Assembly (NCBI GenBank): GCA_028277195.1
Contig: JANQGS010000162.1
Span: 1 to 8,578 of the forward strand
Source: Candidatus Gastranaerophilales bacterium
GTDB lineage: Bacteria > Cyanobacteriota > Vampirovibrionia > Gastranaerophilales > UBA9971
Length of the DNA stretch: 8,578 nt
Direction: 5' to 3'
Shown here one piece after another: positions 1 to 5,263 of the stretch. Under the pieces are notes generated by a model. It was not told where the DNA came from. It saw nothing but the letters and a program-made list of their open reading frames with translations, and searched no databases. A program made the position numbers and the translations under genes. Each line of letters opens with the position of its first letter. The stretch's first letter is position 1.

Positions 1-12
1 TACGGTTAATGT

Positions 13-88
13 CTGGAGCAGTATAAGCGAAGCGGGAGCGATGAATTTTGGAAAATCCGGCTTTGCCGGTTTTCAAAAATTCAAACTC
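13..88 (+). repeat. 76-bp inverted repeat, left copy
   Basis: This stretch matches the reverse complement of 1475-1550 without gaps, with 6 mismatches in 76 positions. A weaker match (7 of 9) extends outward to base 4. It begins with CTGGAGCAGTATA and contains the small hairpin CCGGC-TTT-GCCGG at about 57-69, with A/T-rich arms. The two copies face each other across the nucleotidyltransferase cassette. They could be terminal inverted repeats of a non-autonomous element or two copies of a dispersed intergenic repeat. The window starts too close to the left copy to look for a target-site duplication. Confidence 0.85.
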
Positions 89-220
89 ATTCATGTATAG
101 TTGTTTTATGGTAAATGCGGGGCAAAGCCCGAACAGCTAAATTTTACTGCAAATACAGGATGAATTCATATTAGAATTAAAATTATAATGGTAACTCAAT
201 ACTTTAGGGATTAAAATAAA
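89..220. other. Intergenic stretch between the left repeat and the small ORF
   Basis: No coding sequence is supported here. A small hairpin, GGGC-AAA-GCCC, lies at 120-130 and has the same AAA-type loop as the hairpin inside the flanking repeats. The nonamer GGTAAATGC at 110-118 also occurs, inverted, at the outer edge of the right repeat (1551-1559). The right half is AT-rich and holds the candidate promoter described separately. Confidence 0.5.
160..189 (+). promoter_or_regulatory. Candidate sigma-70-type promoter for the 57-aa ORF
   Basis: A perfect TATAAT lies at 184-189. The best -35 candidate is ATGAAT at 160-165, 18 bp upstream, matching only three positions of TTGACA. A start site near 196 would give a short leader containing AGGGA (206-210) ahead of the ATG at 221. 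The -35 is weak and the region is AT-rich, so a chance match is quite possible. Confidence 0.3.
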
Positions 221-394
221 ATGGAAAAACACGGCAGAAGAGACAAAACAGGCAGCGCGAGCCCGGAAAGCTCAAACGCAAAAGATTTTGAGTACATTAA
301 CACACTTTACAACTACAAAAACATGCTGGCATACGCGCCTATTCCTCCGGGCAGCAGTCAAACTCTTCATGATAAATCCCTCCGCCGCATATAA
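221..394 (+). CDS. Small hypothetical ORF (57 aa), possibly a gene remnant
   Basis: The ORF starts at ATG 221, with AGGGA 10 nt upstream and a consensus TATAAT further up, and ends at TAA 392-394. The first 40 residues look protein-like: a charged, Ser-rich N-terminus, then a Tyr- and Asn-rich stretch (FEYINTLYNYKN near residues 24-34). The last 56 bp overlap the 3' end of the convergent gene on the opposite strand, so the C-terminal part may not be native. I recognise no family. It could be a small gene, the 5' remnant of a gene cut by insertion of the neighbouring cassette, or noise. Confidence 0.25.
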   Translation: MEKHGRRDKTGSASPESSNAKDFEYINTLYNYKNMLAYAPIPPGSSQTLHDKSLRRI

Positions 395-938
395 TTTCTA
401 TTGTGCGCATGAGGAATTCCCCGGGAGCGTCTGCCTGGTTCAGCAGAAATTCTTCGTCCCCGATATGCCTTATTTTCAGGACAGCCGGGGCGGTTTTGTC
501 GGCAGGCACGTATAGGGAAGCTATTTCGCACTCCAAAATATCAGGGTATTCCTGGTCGTGTATATCAAGGGAAGCATCATAAAAATTCCCGTTAAGGGCA
601 AGTATCCTTCCGGTAAAAAGGGGGTTAAGCCCTTCCCTGTAAAGGGCCTGGGGTTTTGTGTTGCCTCTTGTGGTAAAACTGATGCTGTTCCAGAGAATGC
701 TTATAATGCCGACAGAGCGGTCGCAATCAATCTGGCAAAGGGCGCTGTTCGGGCTCAGGTTTCTTTTTGAGAAGCTGTTTTGCAGTTCCCGGGCGACTTT
801 TTCCAGCTCCCTGAGCAGTTTTTCAAACAGTTTTTTTGTGTTTTCAGCAGCTTCACCATGCTCCTTATGCTGTTTATACATATGGCTGGCTATGAGGTTT
901 ATGCGGTTGTTAGGGGAGGTTTTTGTTTGCTTGGTCAT
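339..938 (-). CDS. Hypothetical protein beside the nucleotidyltransferase (199 aa as read)
   Basis: This is an unrecognised protein. Read from ATG 938 it has a basic N-terminus, a probable coiled coil over about residues 25-57 (alternating Glu/Lys with Leu), then a mixed alpha/beta-looking region. That region contains LYREGLNPLFTGRI, ECEIASLYV and an acidic, Cys-containing C-terminus. No signal peptide or membrane segment is visible. A longer in-frame start exists at TTG 986, but the 16 residues it adds are not protein-like, and neither start has a clear Shine-Dalgarno site. The true 5' end is probably the frame starting at ATG 1002, joined through a one-base shift in the T5 run at 920-924, which would give 220 aa. 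The gene lies directly downstream of the nucleotidyltransferase and is probably co-transcribed with it. Its function is unknown; a toxin or partner role would rest only on position. Confidence 0.6.
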   Translation of the reverse strand: MTKQTKTSPNNRINLIASHMYKQHKEHGEAAENTKKLFEKLLRELEKVARELQNSFSKRNLSPNSALCQIDCDRSVGIISILWNSISFTTRGNTKPQALYREGLNPLFTGRILALNGNFYDASLDIHDQEYPDILECEIASLYVPADKTAPAVLKIRHIGDEEFLLNQADAPGEFLMRTIEIICGGGIYHEEFDCCPEE

Positions 939-1002
939 AATCGAGTGTCTTAAAGGCAGTGTCAAGGGCTTTATCGGATTTTTCAACAGAATATTTAGCC
1001 AT
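910..1002 (-). pseudogene. Out-of-frame 5' end of the hypothetical gene
   Basis: A 30-codon frame starts at ATG 1002, 7 nt after the nucleotidyltransferase stop (1010-1012), and ends at TAA 910-912. It begins MAKYSVEKSDKALDTAF, a plausible amphipathic N-terminus, unlike the overlapping downstream frame (KNPIKPLTLPLRHSI). Removing one base from the T5 run at 920-924 (A5 on the coding strand) joins it to the long frame, giving ...DQANKTSPNNRINL... without a stop. This fits either an assembly or sequencing indel, or a real disruption of the gene. Programmed frameshifting is possible but no stimulatory structure was seen. Confidence 0.5.
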
Positions 1003-1009
1003 AAAAATA

Positions 1010-1330
1010 TTATGCTGCTGCATAAAATAAACCTTTATTTATAACTTCATCATAATATATAGGATTTTGTGCCAGGGAATCAAGAGTATAGGCATGAAAG
1101 TCAATATAAACATCATGCTTATACATTAACTCACAGACTATTCTCCTGATTTTTAAATCTTTATTTCGGTCAATATAATCAAAAATAGCAACAATATCAA
1201 TATCTTTAGACTTGTCGAAAGTTTTTCTTATTGTTGAGCCATAAAGATAACAACCTCGAAAATCCTTATATTCCTTAGCAATAAGAAAAATTAACTCATA
1301 TATAACCTTATTAACCTTGCTGTTTTTCAT
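1010..1330 (-). CDS. Minimal nucleotidyltransferase (MNT / NTP_transf_2 domain), 106 aa
   Basis: This is a stand-alone DNA polymerase beta-type nucleotidyltransferase domain. The signature GS at residues 31-32 is followed by D43-I-D45, with a third carboxylate candidate at D77 (YIDFHA), so the metal-binding residues appear complete. About 100 aa is the usual size of the MNT family. Many members act as the antitoxin of HEPN/MNT toxin-antitoxin pairs by AMPylating the toxin, while others are orphans. I chose ATG 1330, because AAAGGA lies just ahead of it; an upstream ATG at 1348 has no such site. The gene is visibly more AT-rich than the flagellar genes, which suggests transfer. The downstream gene is not a recognisable HEPN protein, so the substrate and partner are unknown. 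Confidence 0.8.
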   Translation of the reverse strand: MKNSKVNKVIYELIFLIAKEYKDFRGCYLYGSTIRKTFDKSKDIDIVAIFDYIDRNKDLKIRRIVCELMYKHDVYIDFHAYTLDSLAQNPIYYDEVINKGLFYAAA

Positions 1331-1474
1331 TTTATCCTTTCCGGCCATGTTTTAAATTTTTATGCATTGTTTCATTAGCAATTTTAATACAGATTTTGGA
1401 AAAAGCGTAAAGAACACTCATTTTAATATTTCTACAAGAGGAGTGCAACTTTGTATATCATATTATACTAAAAC

Positions 1475-1550
1475 GAGTTTGAATTTCGGAAAACCGGCAA
1501 AGCCGGATTTTCCCAAATTCATCACTCCTGCTTCGCCTATACTGCTCCAG
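1475..1550 (-). repeat. 76-bp inverted repeat, right copy
   Basis: This is the reverse complement of 13-88 with 6 mismatches and no gaps. The central block at about 1489-1510, containing the CCGGC-AAA-GCCGG hairpin, is identical in both copies. Its outer end is TATACTGCTCCAG (1538-1550). The repeat lies between the start of the nucleotidyltransferase gene and the flagellar operon and so forms the right boundary of the accessory cassette. Confidence 0.85.
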
Positions 1551-1594
1551 GCATTTACCTGTCAAAATCTGAAATTTAATTTGGGAGCAGTATA
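1538..1594. repeat. 11-bp perfect inverted repeat (TATACTGCTCC / GGAGCAGTATA)
   Basis: TATACTGCTCC at 1538-1548, the outer end of the right 76-bp repeat, is matched perfectly by GGAGCAGTATA at 1584-1594, with 35 nt between them. The same 11-mer also begins the left repeat (15-25), so it occurs three times in the first 1.6 kb. The arms could form a long-loop hairpin. The third copy may be the edge of another, mostly lost, repeat unit. Confidence 0.7.
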
Positions 1595-1597
1595 TCT

Positions 1598-1627
1598 TTT
1601 AAATTAACCTTCGGGTTAACCTTTAAA
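1598..1627 (+). terminator. UUCG-tetraloop hairpin, weak terminator candidate
   Basis: TTAACC-TTCG-GGTTAA at 1604-1619 is a perfect 6-bp stem with a stable UUCG loop. TTTAAA on each side extends it to 12 bp around a 2-nt bulge. No proper U-tract follows, so intrinsic termination is uncertain. It sits between the repeat cassette and the flagellar operon, where it could insulate the two or be a leader structure. Confidence 0.35.
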
Positions 1628-1629
1628 TT

Positions 1630-1709
1630 TGTATATACATCTTGTGTAGGATGCTAAAGACCCCCTGCATGGTGTAATTTTAATATTAACGTGTAGGTAT
1701 TTGTATACA
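1630..1709. promoter_or_regulatory. Possible control region of the flagellar operon with two palindromes
   Basis: Two related palindromes occur here, TGTATATACA (1630-1639) and TGTATACA (1702-1709), with about 70 bp between their centres. The second doubles as the best -10-like element (TATACA, 1704-1709) ahead of the transglycosylase gene, though no good -35 lies 16-18 bp upstream. I saw neither a sigma-28 (TAAA...GCCGATAA) nor a sigma-54 (TGGCAC...TTGC) match between 1550 and 1743. The palindromes could bind a dimeric regulator, but such AT-rich palindromes also arise by chance. Confidence 0.25.
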
Positions 1710-1743
1710 TATTTAAGTAAAAAAGAAAAAAGATTTGGGTAGG

Positions 1744-2274
1744 ATGGAATTATCAGGATTAGAAATAACTTTATCCCGCATAAGGCAGATTGAGTCAAGA
1801 ATAAGCAGCCTTGAGCATAAATTTGCCCCGACAATATCTTCATTTAAGACGGTTTTGAATGAAAAAATCCAAAACAAAGAACCGTCAAAAAACAATGATA
1901 CTGACATAAATAAAATTATAGAAAAATACTCGAGCGAAAATAATCTCGATAAAAATCTCGTTGACGCGGTAATAAAAGCTGAGTCAAATTACGAAAAAAA
2001 TGCTGTCTCCCACGCCGGAGCCCAGGGCTTAATGCAGTTAATGCCCTTAACCGCCCAGAGCCTGGGGGTTATAGACCCGTTTGACCCTGAGCAGAATATC
2101 TCGGGCGGGACAAAATACCTGAAAAACCTTATAAACAGGTATAATTCAGTGGAACTCGGGCTGGCGGCCTATAATGCCGGCCCGCATAACGTCAATAAAT
2201 ACGGGGGAATCCCACCTTTTGAGGAAACCCGGAATTACGTTAAAAAAGTGCTTGAATTGCAGAAAAATCCCTAA
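1744..2274 (+). CDS. Soluble lytic transglycosylase (SLT domain), first gene of the flagellar operon
   Basis: This 176-aa protein cleaves the glycan strands of peptidoglycan. The SLT (Slt70/MltE-like) domain covers about residues 60-172. The catalytic glutamate is E80 in AVIKAESNYEKNAVS; it is followed by AGAQGLMQLMP (91-101) and AAYNAGP (141-147). The N-terminal 40 residues (ELSGLEITLSRIRQIESR...) form a helical segment of the kind found in transglycosylases encoded beside rod genes. There is no signal peptide, so export may go through the flagellar type III apparatus. I chose ATG 1744 because the protein family begins here; GGGTAGG directly abuts it, and TTG 1735 is the alternative. The gene stops 25 bp before flgF and probably opens the wall for the rod, as the operon's FlgJ has no hydrolase domain. 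Confidence 0.88.
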   Translation: MELSGLEITLSRIRQIESRISSLEHKFAPTISSFKTVLNEKIQNKEPSKNNDTDINKIIEKYSSENNLDKNLVDAVIKAESNYEKNAVSHAGAQGLMQLMPLTAQSLGVIDPFDPEQNISGGTKYLKNLINRYNSVELGLAAYNAGPHNVNKYGGIPPFEETRNYVKKVLELQKNP

Positions 2275-2299
2275 GTGACCGGGAAAGCAGGAGGTTAAA

Positions 2300-3082
2300 A
2301 TGTTTAGAGGTATAGAAATAGCAGCTAAAGGGATGGCCAGTATAAGTGACCTCAATGATATCATTGCAAATAACATGGCCAACGTTAGCACGCCCGGCTT
2401 TAAGCAGTTAATCCCTACGTTTAAGGACATACATGAGCTGGCAGTTAAGGATAAGGAATTATCGGGCCTGGAGGAAGACGTCCATCTCGGTTCTCTAAGT
2501 ATGGGAAGCATGCTTGACATTACACAGCTTGATTTCAGGCAGGGCGCTCTTCTAAAAACTGACGGCACGCTTGATGTTGCCCTGAACAGTGACGGGTTTT
2601 TCGTTGTAAAAAGTGACACGGGTGAGGAATGCTACACAAGAAACGGCGGCTTTTTCATTAACGAGGACGGAAACCTGGTAACAAGAGCCGGTGATGTTGT
2701 CCTCGGGGAAAACGGCGGAAGCATAGACCTGGATTTAGGCGCTAACAGCATCAGCGATATTGTTATCATGGGTGATGGCCGGATAATGGTAAAGGAGCAG
2801 GAGGTAGACAGGCTTAAAGTGGTCGGGTTTGAGGACTCTTCATCCCTGAAAGCCATGGGAAACACCCTTTTCAGGAATATTGACAAGGAAAACAAACCCC
2901 TGGCAATTGATAACTATATGGTTACGCAGGGCTATCTGGAGAGCTCAAACGCCAACGTTATCGAGAGCATGATTAATTCAATAACAGGCACAAGAACATA
3001 TGAAACGCTCTCAAAAGTAGTGCGCAGCGCTGATTTAACAATGAAAAAAGCCGTAAATGACGTAGGGCGGGTAATAAGATAA
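2300..3082 (+). CDS. flgF: Flagellar basal-body rod protein FlgF
   Basis: This 260-aa protein is a distal-rod component. The N-terminal flagellar rod motif lies at residues 14-35 (SDLNDIIANNMANVSTPGFKQ). A central beta-rich region contains DGFFVVKSDTGEECYTRNGGF (98-118), and the conserved C-terminal rod/hook helix starts at YLESSNANVIESMINSI (212-228). It is the first of two tandem rod genes and lacks the GxQxGxG segment seen in FlgG, which together with the gene order favours FlgF. AGGAGG at 2289-2294 sits 5 nt ahead of the ATG. There is no signal peptide, as expected for a type III export substrate. An orthologous FlhO-type name is the only alternative. Confidence 0.88.
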   Translation: MFRGIEIAAKGMASISDLNDIIANNMANVSTPGFKQLIPTFKDIHELAVKDKELSGLEEDVHLGSLSMGSMLDITQLDFRQGALLKTDGTLDVALNSDGFFVVKSDTGEECYTRNGGFFINEDGNLVTRAGDVVLGENGGSIDLDLGANSISDIVIMGDGRIMVKEQEVDRLKVVGFEDSSSLKAMGNTLFRNIDKENKPLAIDNYMVTQGYLESSNANVIESMINSITGTRTYETLSKVVRSADLTMKKAVNDVGRVIR

Positions 3083-3107
3083 TAATTAACAAGCAAGGGA
3101 GGAAAAA

Positions 3108-3893
3108 ATGCTAAGGTCTTTAACAACAGCAGCAACGGGAATGCTGGCCCAACAACTAAATATAGACGTAATATCCAACAATCTCGCCAACGTGAACACA
3201 GCGGGATATAAAAAGTCCAGGGCTGAATTCCAGGACCTTTTATCCCAGACAATAAAATCATCAGGAGCCCAGATATTCCAGGGCACAACCCAGCCGGTCG
3301 GGATACAGATAGGCCTGGGAACAAAAACATCGGCAACCGTAAAGGAATTTAACGAGGGGGCGTTTAAGTCAACGGGAGGCAGGCTTGATTTGGCCATAGA
3401 AGGAGACGGCTTCTTCCAGGTGCAGATGGACGACGGCTCAGTTGCATATACAAGGGACGGCAGCTTTAAAATGGACGCCAACGGGCAAATTACAACAAGC
3501 GACGGCTTTATAGTGCAGCCGCAGGTTGCTATCCCGACAGACGCGCAGGAAGTGACCATTACCCCGGACGGCAGGGTTTCCGTCAGGGTAGCGGGCGACT
3601 CCTCCCAGACGGAAATAGGCACATTAACCCTGGTAAAATTCCCTAACCCCTCAGGCTTGTCCTCGGCGGGCAAGAACCTTTACCTGGAAACAGCCGCGTC
3701 AGGCACACCGGTTGAAGGCAGCCCCGGACAGGAAGGACTCGGGACAATACAGCAGGGATTTATTGAAAGCTCTAATGTGCAGGTGGTTGAGGAGCTGATA
3801 AACCTGATTCAGGCGGAGCGCGCGTTTGAAGCTAACTCCAAGCTAATCAGGGCATCTGATGAAATGCTTAGAATACTTAACAGGATGAGCTAA
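3108..3893 (+). CDS. flgG: Flagellar distal-rod protein FlgG
   Basis: This is a 261-aa distal-rod protein, the usual FlgG length. The rod motif NNLANVNTAGYKKSRAEFQDL spans residues 24-44. The FlgG-characteristic segment QGTTQPVGIQIGLG lies at 58-71, and DGFFQVQMDDGSVAYTRDGSF is at about 100-120. The C-terminal signature ESSNVQVVEELINLIQAERAFE (220-241) and the ending SDEMLRILNRMS are typical. A strong AGGGAGG (3096-3102) precedes the start. The stop overlaps the flgA start by one base (TAATG), suggesting translational coupling. FlgG forms the rod portion that crosses the P and L rings encoded downstream. Confidence 0.96.
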   Translation: MLRSLTTAATGMLAQQLNIDVISNNLANVNTAGYKKSRAEFQDLLSQTIKSSGAQIFQGTTQPVGIQIGLGTKTSATVKEFNEGAFKSTGGRLDLAIEGDGFFQVQMDDGSVAYTRDGSFKMDANGQITTSDGFIVQPQVAIPTDAQEVTITPDGRVSVRVAGDSSQTEIGTLTLVKFPNPSGLSSAGKNLYLETAASGTPVEGSPGQEGLGTIQQGFIESSNVQVVEELINLIQAERAFEANSKLIRASDEMLRILNRMS

Positions 3894-4594
3894 TGATATC
3901 TTATAAAACAATAATTTTAACCTTAATAATGTCTTTTTGCCTCGTAAATAAGGCGAACAGCGCTGTGCTGGACGCGCAATTCCTCTGCCGGGAAATTAAA
4001 AAGGACATTATTGAACGACTGAAAAACGGCTATGAAGGTGAAACAGAAGTTGAGATAACCGCCCTGCCCTATCAAACAATACACGTGCCGGAGGGGGACG
4101 TGGAAATTAAAACGGAGGCGGGCTATAAAAACCTTAACTCATCAATCGTAAAGGTAAAAATACTTGTAAATAATATAAAAGTTAAATCTTTTGGGGTAAG
4201 GGTAAGCGTTAAACTCTACGATAAGGTCTGGGTAGCCCGGGGCTGGATAAAAAAAGGAGAAACCCTTAAAAACCTGAAGCTGGAGAAAAAAGAGATTTCT
4301 TCCGGCTTAAGCGGGGTCTTAAAAAAGGATTTTAATCCGGGAAAATATCTTGCAAGAAGGAATATTAAGCCCGGAGAGGTTATAAATGCCGGCTACATTG
4401 AGGAAGTTCCGACTATAGTCAAAAACAGCCCGGTTTCACTGGTATTCAAAACACCGCTGGTGTCGGTGACCATTCCGGCGGTTGCGGTGACAAGCGGCAA
4501 AATCGGGGATTACATAAGGGTAAAAAATAAAAGGTACAAAAAAAATTACGTGGGAAAAATAATCGGTAAAAACATAGTTCTGGTCAATATTTAG
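3893..4594 (+). CDS. flgA: Flagellar P-ring assembly chaperone FlgA
   Basis: This 233-aa periplasmic protein is needed to assemble FlgI into the P ring. A Sec signal peptide covers about residues 1-23 (hydrophobic TIILTLIMSFCLV, cleavage near ANS|A). The C-terminal half is an SAF domain (about 113-175, WVARGWIKKGETL ... ARRNIKPGEVI) followed by the FlgA-specific region with VTSGKIGDYIRVKN and a beta-rich end (GKIIGKNIVLVNI). The start codon overlaps the flgG stop by one nucleotide, and no separate strong Shine-Dalgarno site is visible, consistent with coupling. The sequence is Lys-rich and more divergent than its neighbours, as FlgA usually is. It precedes its partner rings flgH and flgI. Confidence 0.93.
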   Translation: MISYKTIILTLIMSFCLVNKANSAVLDAQFLCREIKKDIIERLKNGYEGETEVEITALPYQTIHVPEGDVEIKTEAGYKNLNSSIVKVKILVNNIKVKSFGVRVSVKLYDKVWVARGWIKKGETLKNLKLEKKEISSGLSGVLKKDFNPGKYLARRNIKPGEVINAGYIEEVPTIVKNSPVSLVFKTPLVSVTIPAVAVTSGKIGDYIRVKNKRYKKNYVGKIIGKNIVLVNI

Positions 4595-4608
4595 GAGTGT
4601 CGGGAAGA

Positions 4609-5238
4609 ATGAAAAAAATAATATACCTGGGTTTATTAATAGCAATAGGACACGGCGCGGCAGCGGAATCCCTGTTTGAGGTAAACGCCTCGCAATCGGT
4701 ATACAGGGTTCAGCCAAGGTCTCTTTTCAGCACCGTAAGGGCAAAAACAATAGGCGATGTAATCACGGTTATATTGAACGAGAACGCTGTCGTGATGAAT
4801 GACCTCCAGTTTAATTTAAAGAGCTCGTCCACAATGGAGGATAACTTTACCTCGGTAATAGAGGATATATTTACCAACCCCCGGCATAACATAAGAACAG
4901 ACCTGCCCGAACTGGACGGTTTTGGCGGCAGCTCAAGCACCAAGAACACGGCAAACGTTACAAAGACCCTAAAACTCCAGGACAAAATAACAACACAGGT
5001 TGTACAGGTATTGCCCAACGGAAACCTTGTGGTGCAGGGCAAGAAAGTCGCAATAAACTCGGGGGAAAAAACGCAAATAATTATGAGCGGGATAGTTGAC
5101 CCGAGGTTTATAACCAACGCGGGAAGCGTTGACTCGCAGTACGTGGCAAACCTCCAGCTTGCGGTAGTGGGCAATGGTACGGTATCAAGGCATGATAATG
5201 AAAGTTTAATAAACAGGATATTCAGTCACTTATTCTAG
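4609..5238 (+). CDS. flgH: Flagellar L-ring protein FlgH, lacking a lipobox
   Basis: This 209-aa protein forms the outer-membrane L ring. The signal peptide is residues 1-19 (KKIIYLGLLIAIGHGAAA|E). The conserved entry SLFSTVRAKTIGDVITVILNE lies at 38-58, and the C-terminal block VLPNGNLVVQGKK ... SGIVDP ... V.SQYVANLQLAVVGNG at 134-190. FlgH is normally a lipoprotein with a cysteine right after the signal sequence. This protein has no cysteine at all, so signal peptidase I processing is expected. The motif usually read SGIVRP is SGIVDP here. I chose ATG 4609 over GTG 4597 because AGGAG (4593-4597) overlaps the GTG and lies 11 nt before the ATG, with GGGAA closer. Confidence 0.93.
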   Translation: MKKIIYLGLLIAIGHGAAAESLFEVNASQSVYRVQPRSLFSTVRAKTIGDVITVILNENAVVMNDLQFNLKSSSTMEDNFTSVIEDIFTNPRHNIRTDLPELDGFGGSSSTKNTANVTKTLKLQDKITTQVVQVLPNGNLVVQGKKVAINSGEKTQIIMSGIVDPRFITNAGSVDSQYVANLQLAVVGNGTVSRHDNESLINRIFSHLF

Positions 5239-5263
5239 TTATAAAAGGAGACGGTGGTTCATT

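Larger units (their letters stand above)
1331..1743. other. Intergenic region between the cassette and the flagellar operon
   Basis: No gene is supported across these roughly 410 bases. The stretch 1349-1474 is AT-rich and would hold the leftward promoter of the nucleotidyltransferase gene, but no clear -35/-10 pair stands out. The remainder contains the right copy of the 76-bp repeat, a second inverted repeat, a UUCG hairpin and two palindromes, each listed separately. An open frame of 81 codons at 1362-1607 runs through the repeat and lacks gene-like features. Confidence 0.6.

Noticed and set aside
288..515. 75-codon + strand ORF
   Set aside because: It mostly overlaps the 3' end of the - strand orphan gene and has no ribosome-binding site; the frame at 221-394 is the better candidate here.
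339..1002. HEPN-like R-I-x5-H string (RINLIASH) in the partner of the MNT gene
   Set aside because: The string fits the loose HEPN motif, but it lies near the N-terminus, ahead of a coiled coil, and the protein lacks the four-helix HEPN layout. I treat it as chance.
658..1044. 128-codon + strand ORF rich in Phe, Ser and Cys
   Set aside because: It is antisense to the orphan gene, its hydrophobicity comes from the opposite strand's Lys/Glu codons, and it has no plausible start.
1..1600. CRISPR array or integron attC sites suggested by the repeats
   Set aside because: There are only two 76-bp copies, inverted and about 1.4 kb apart, with no regular spacers, no cas gene and no integrase.
1362..1607. 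81-codon + strand ORF
   Set aside because: It runs through the 76-bp repeat, whose translation gives a repetitive Pro/Lys-rich string, and it has no ribosome-binding site or family resemblance.
3086..3673. 195-codon ORF antisense to flgG
   Set aside because: It is a shadow of flgG with no domain features; the + strand frame carries all the family motifs.
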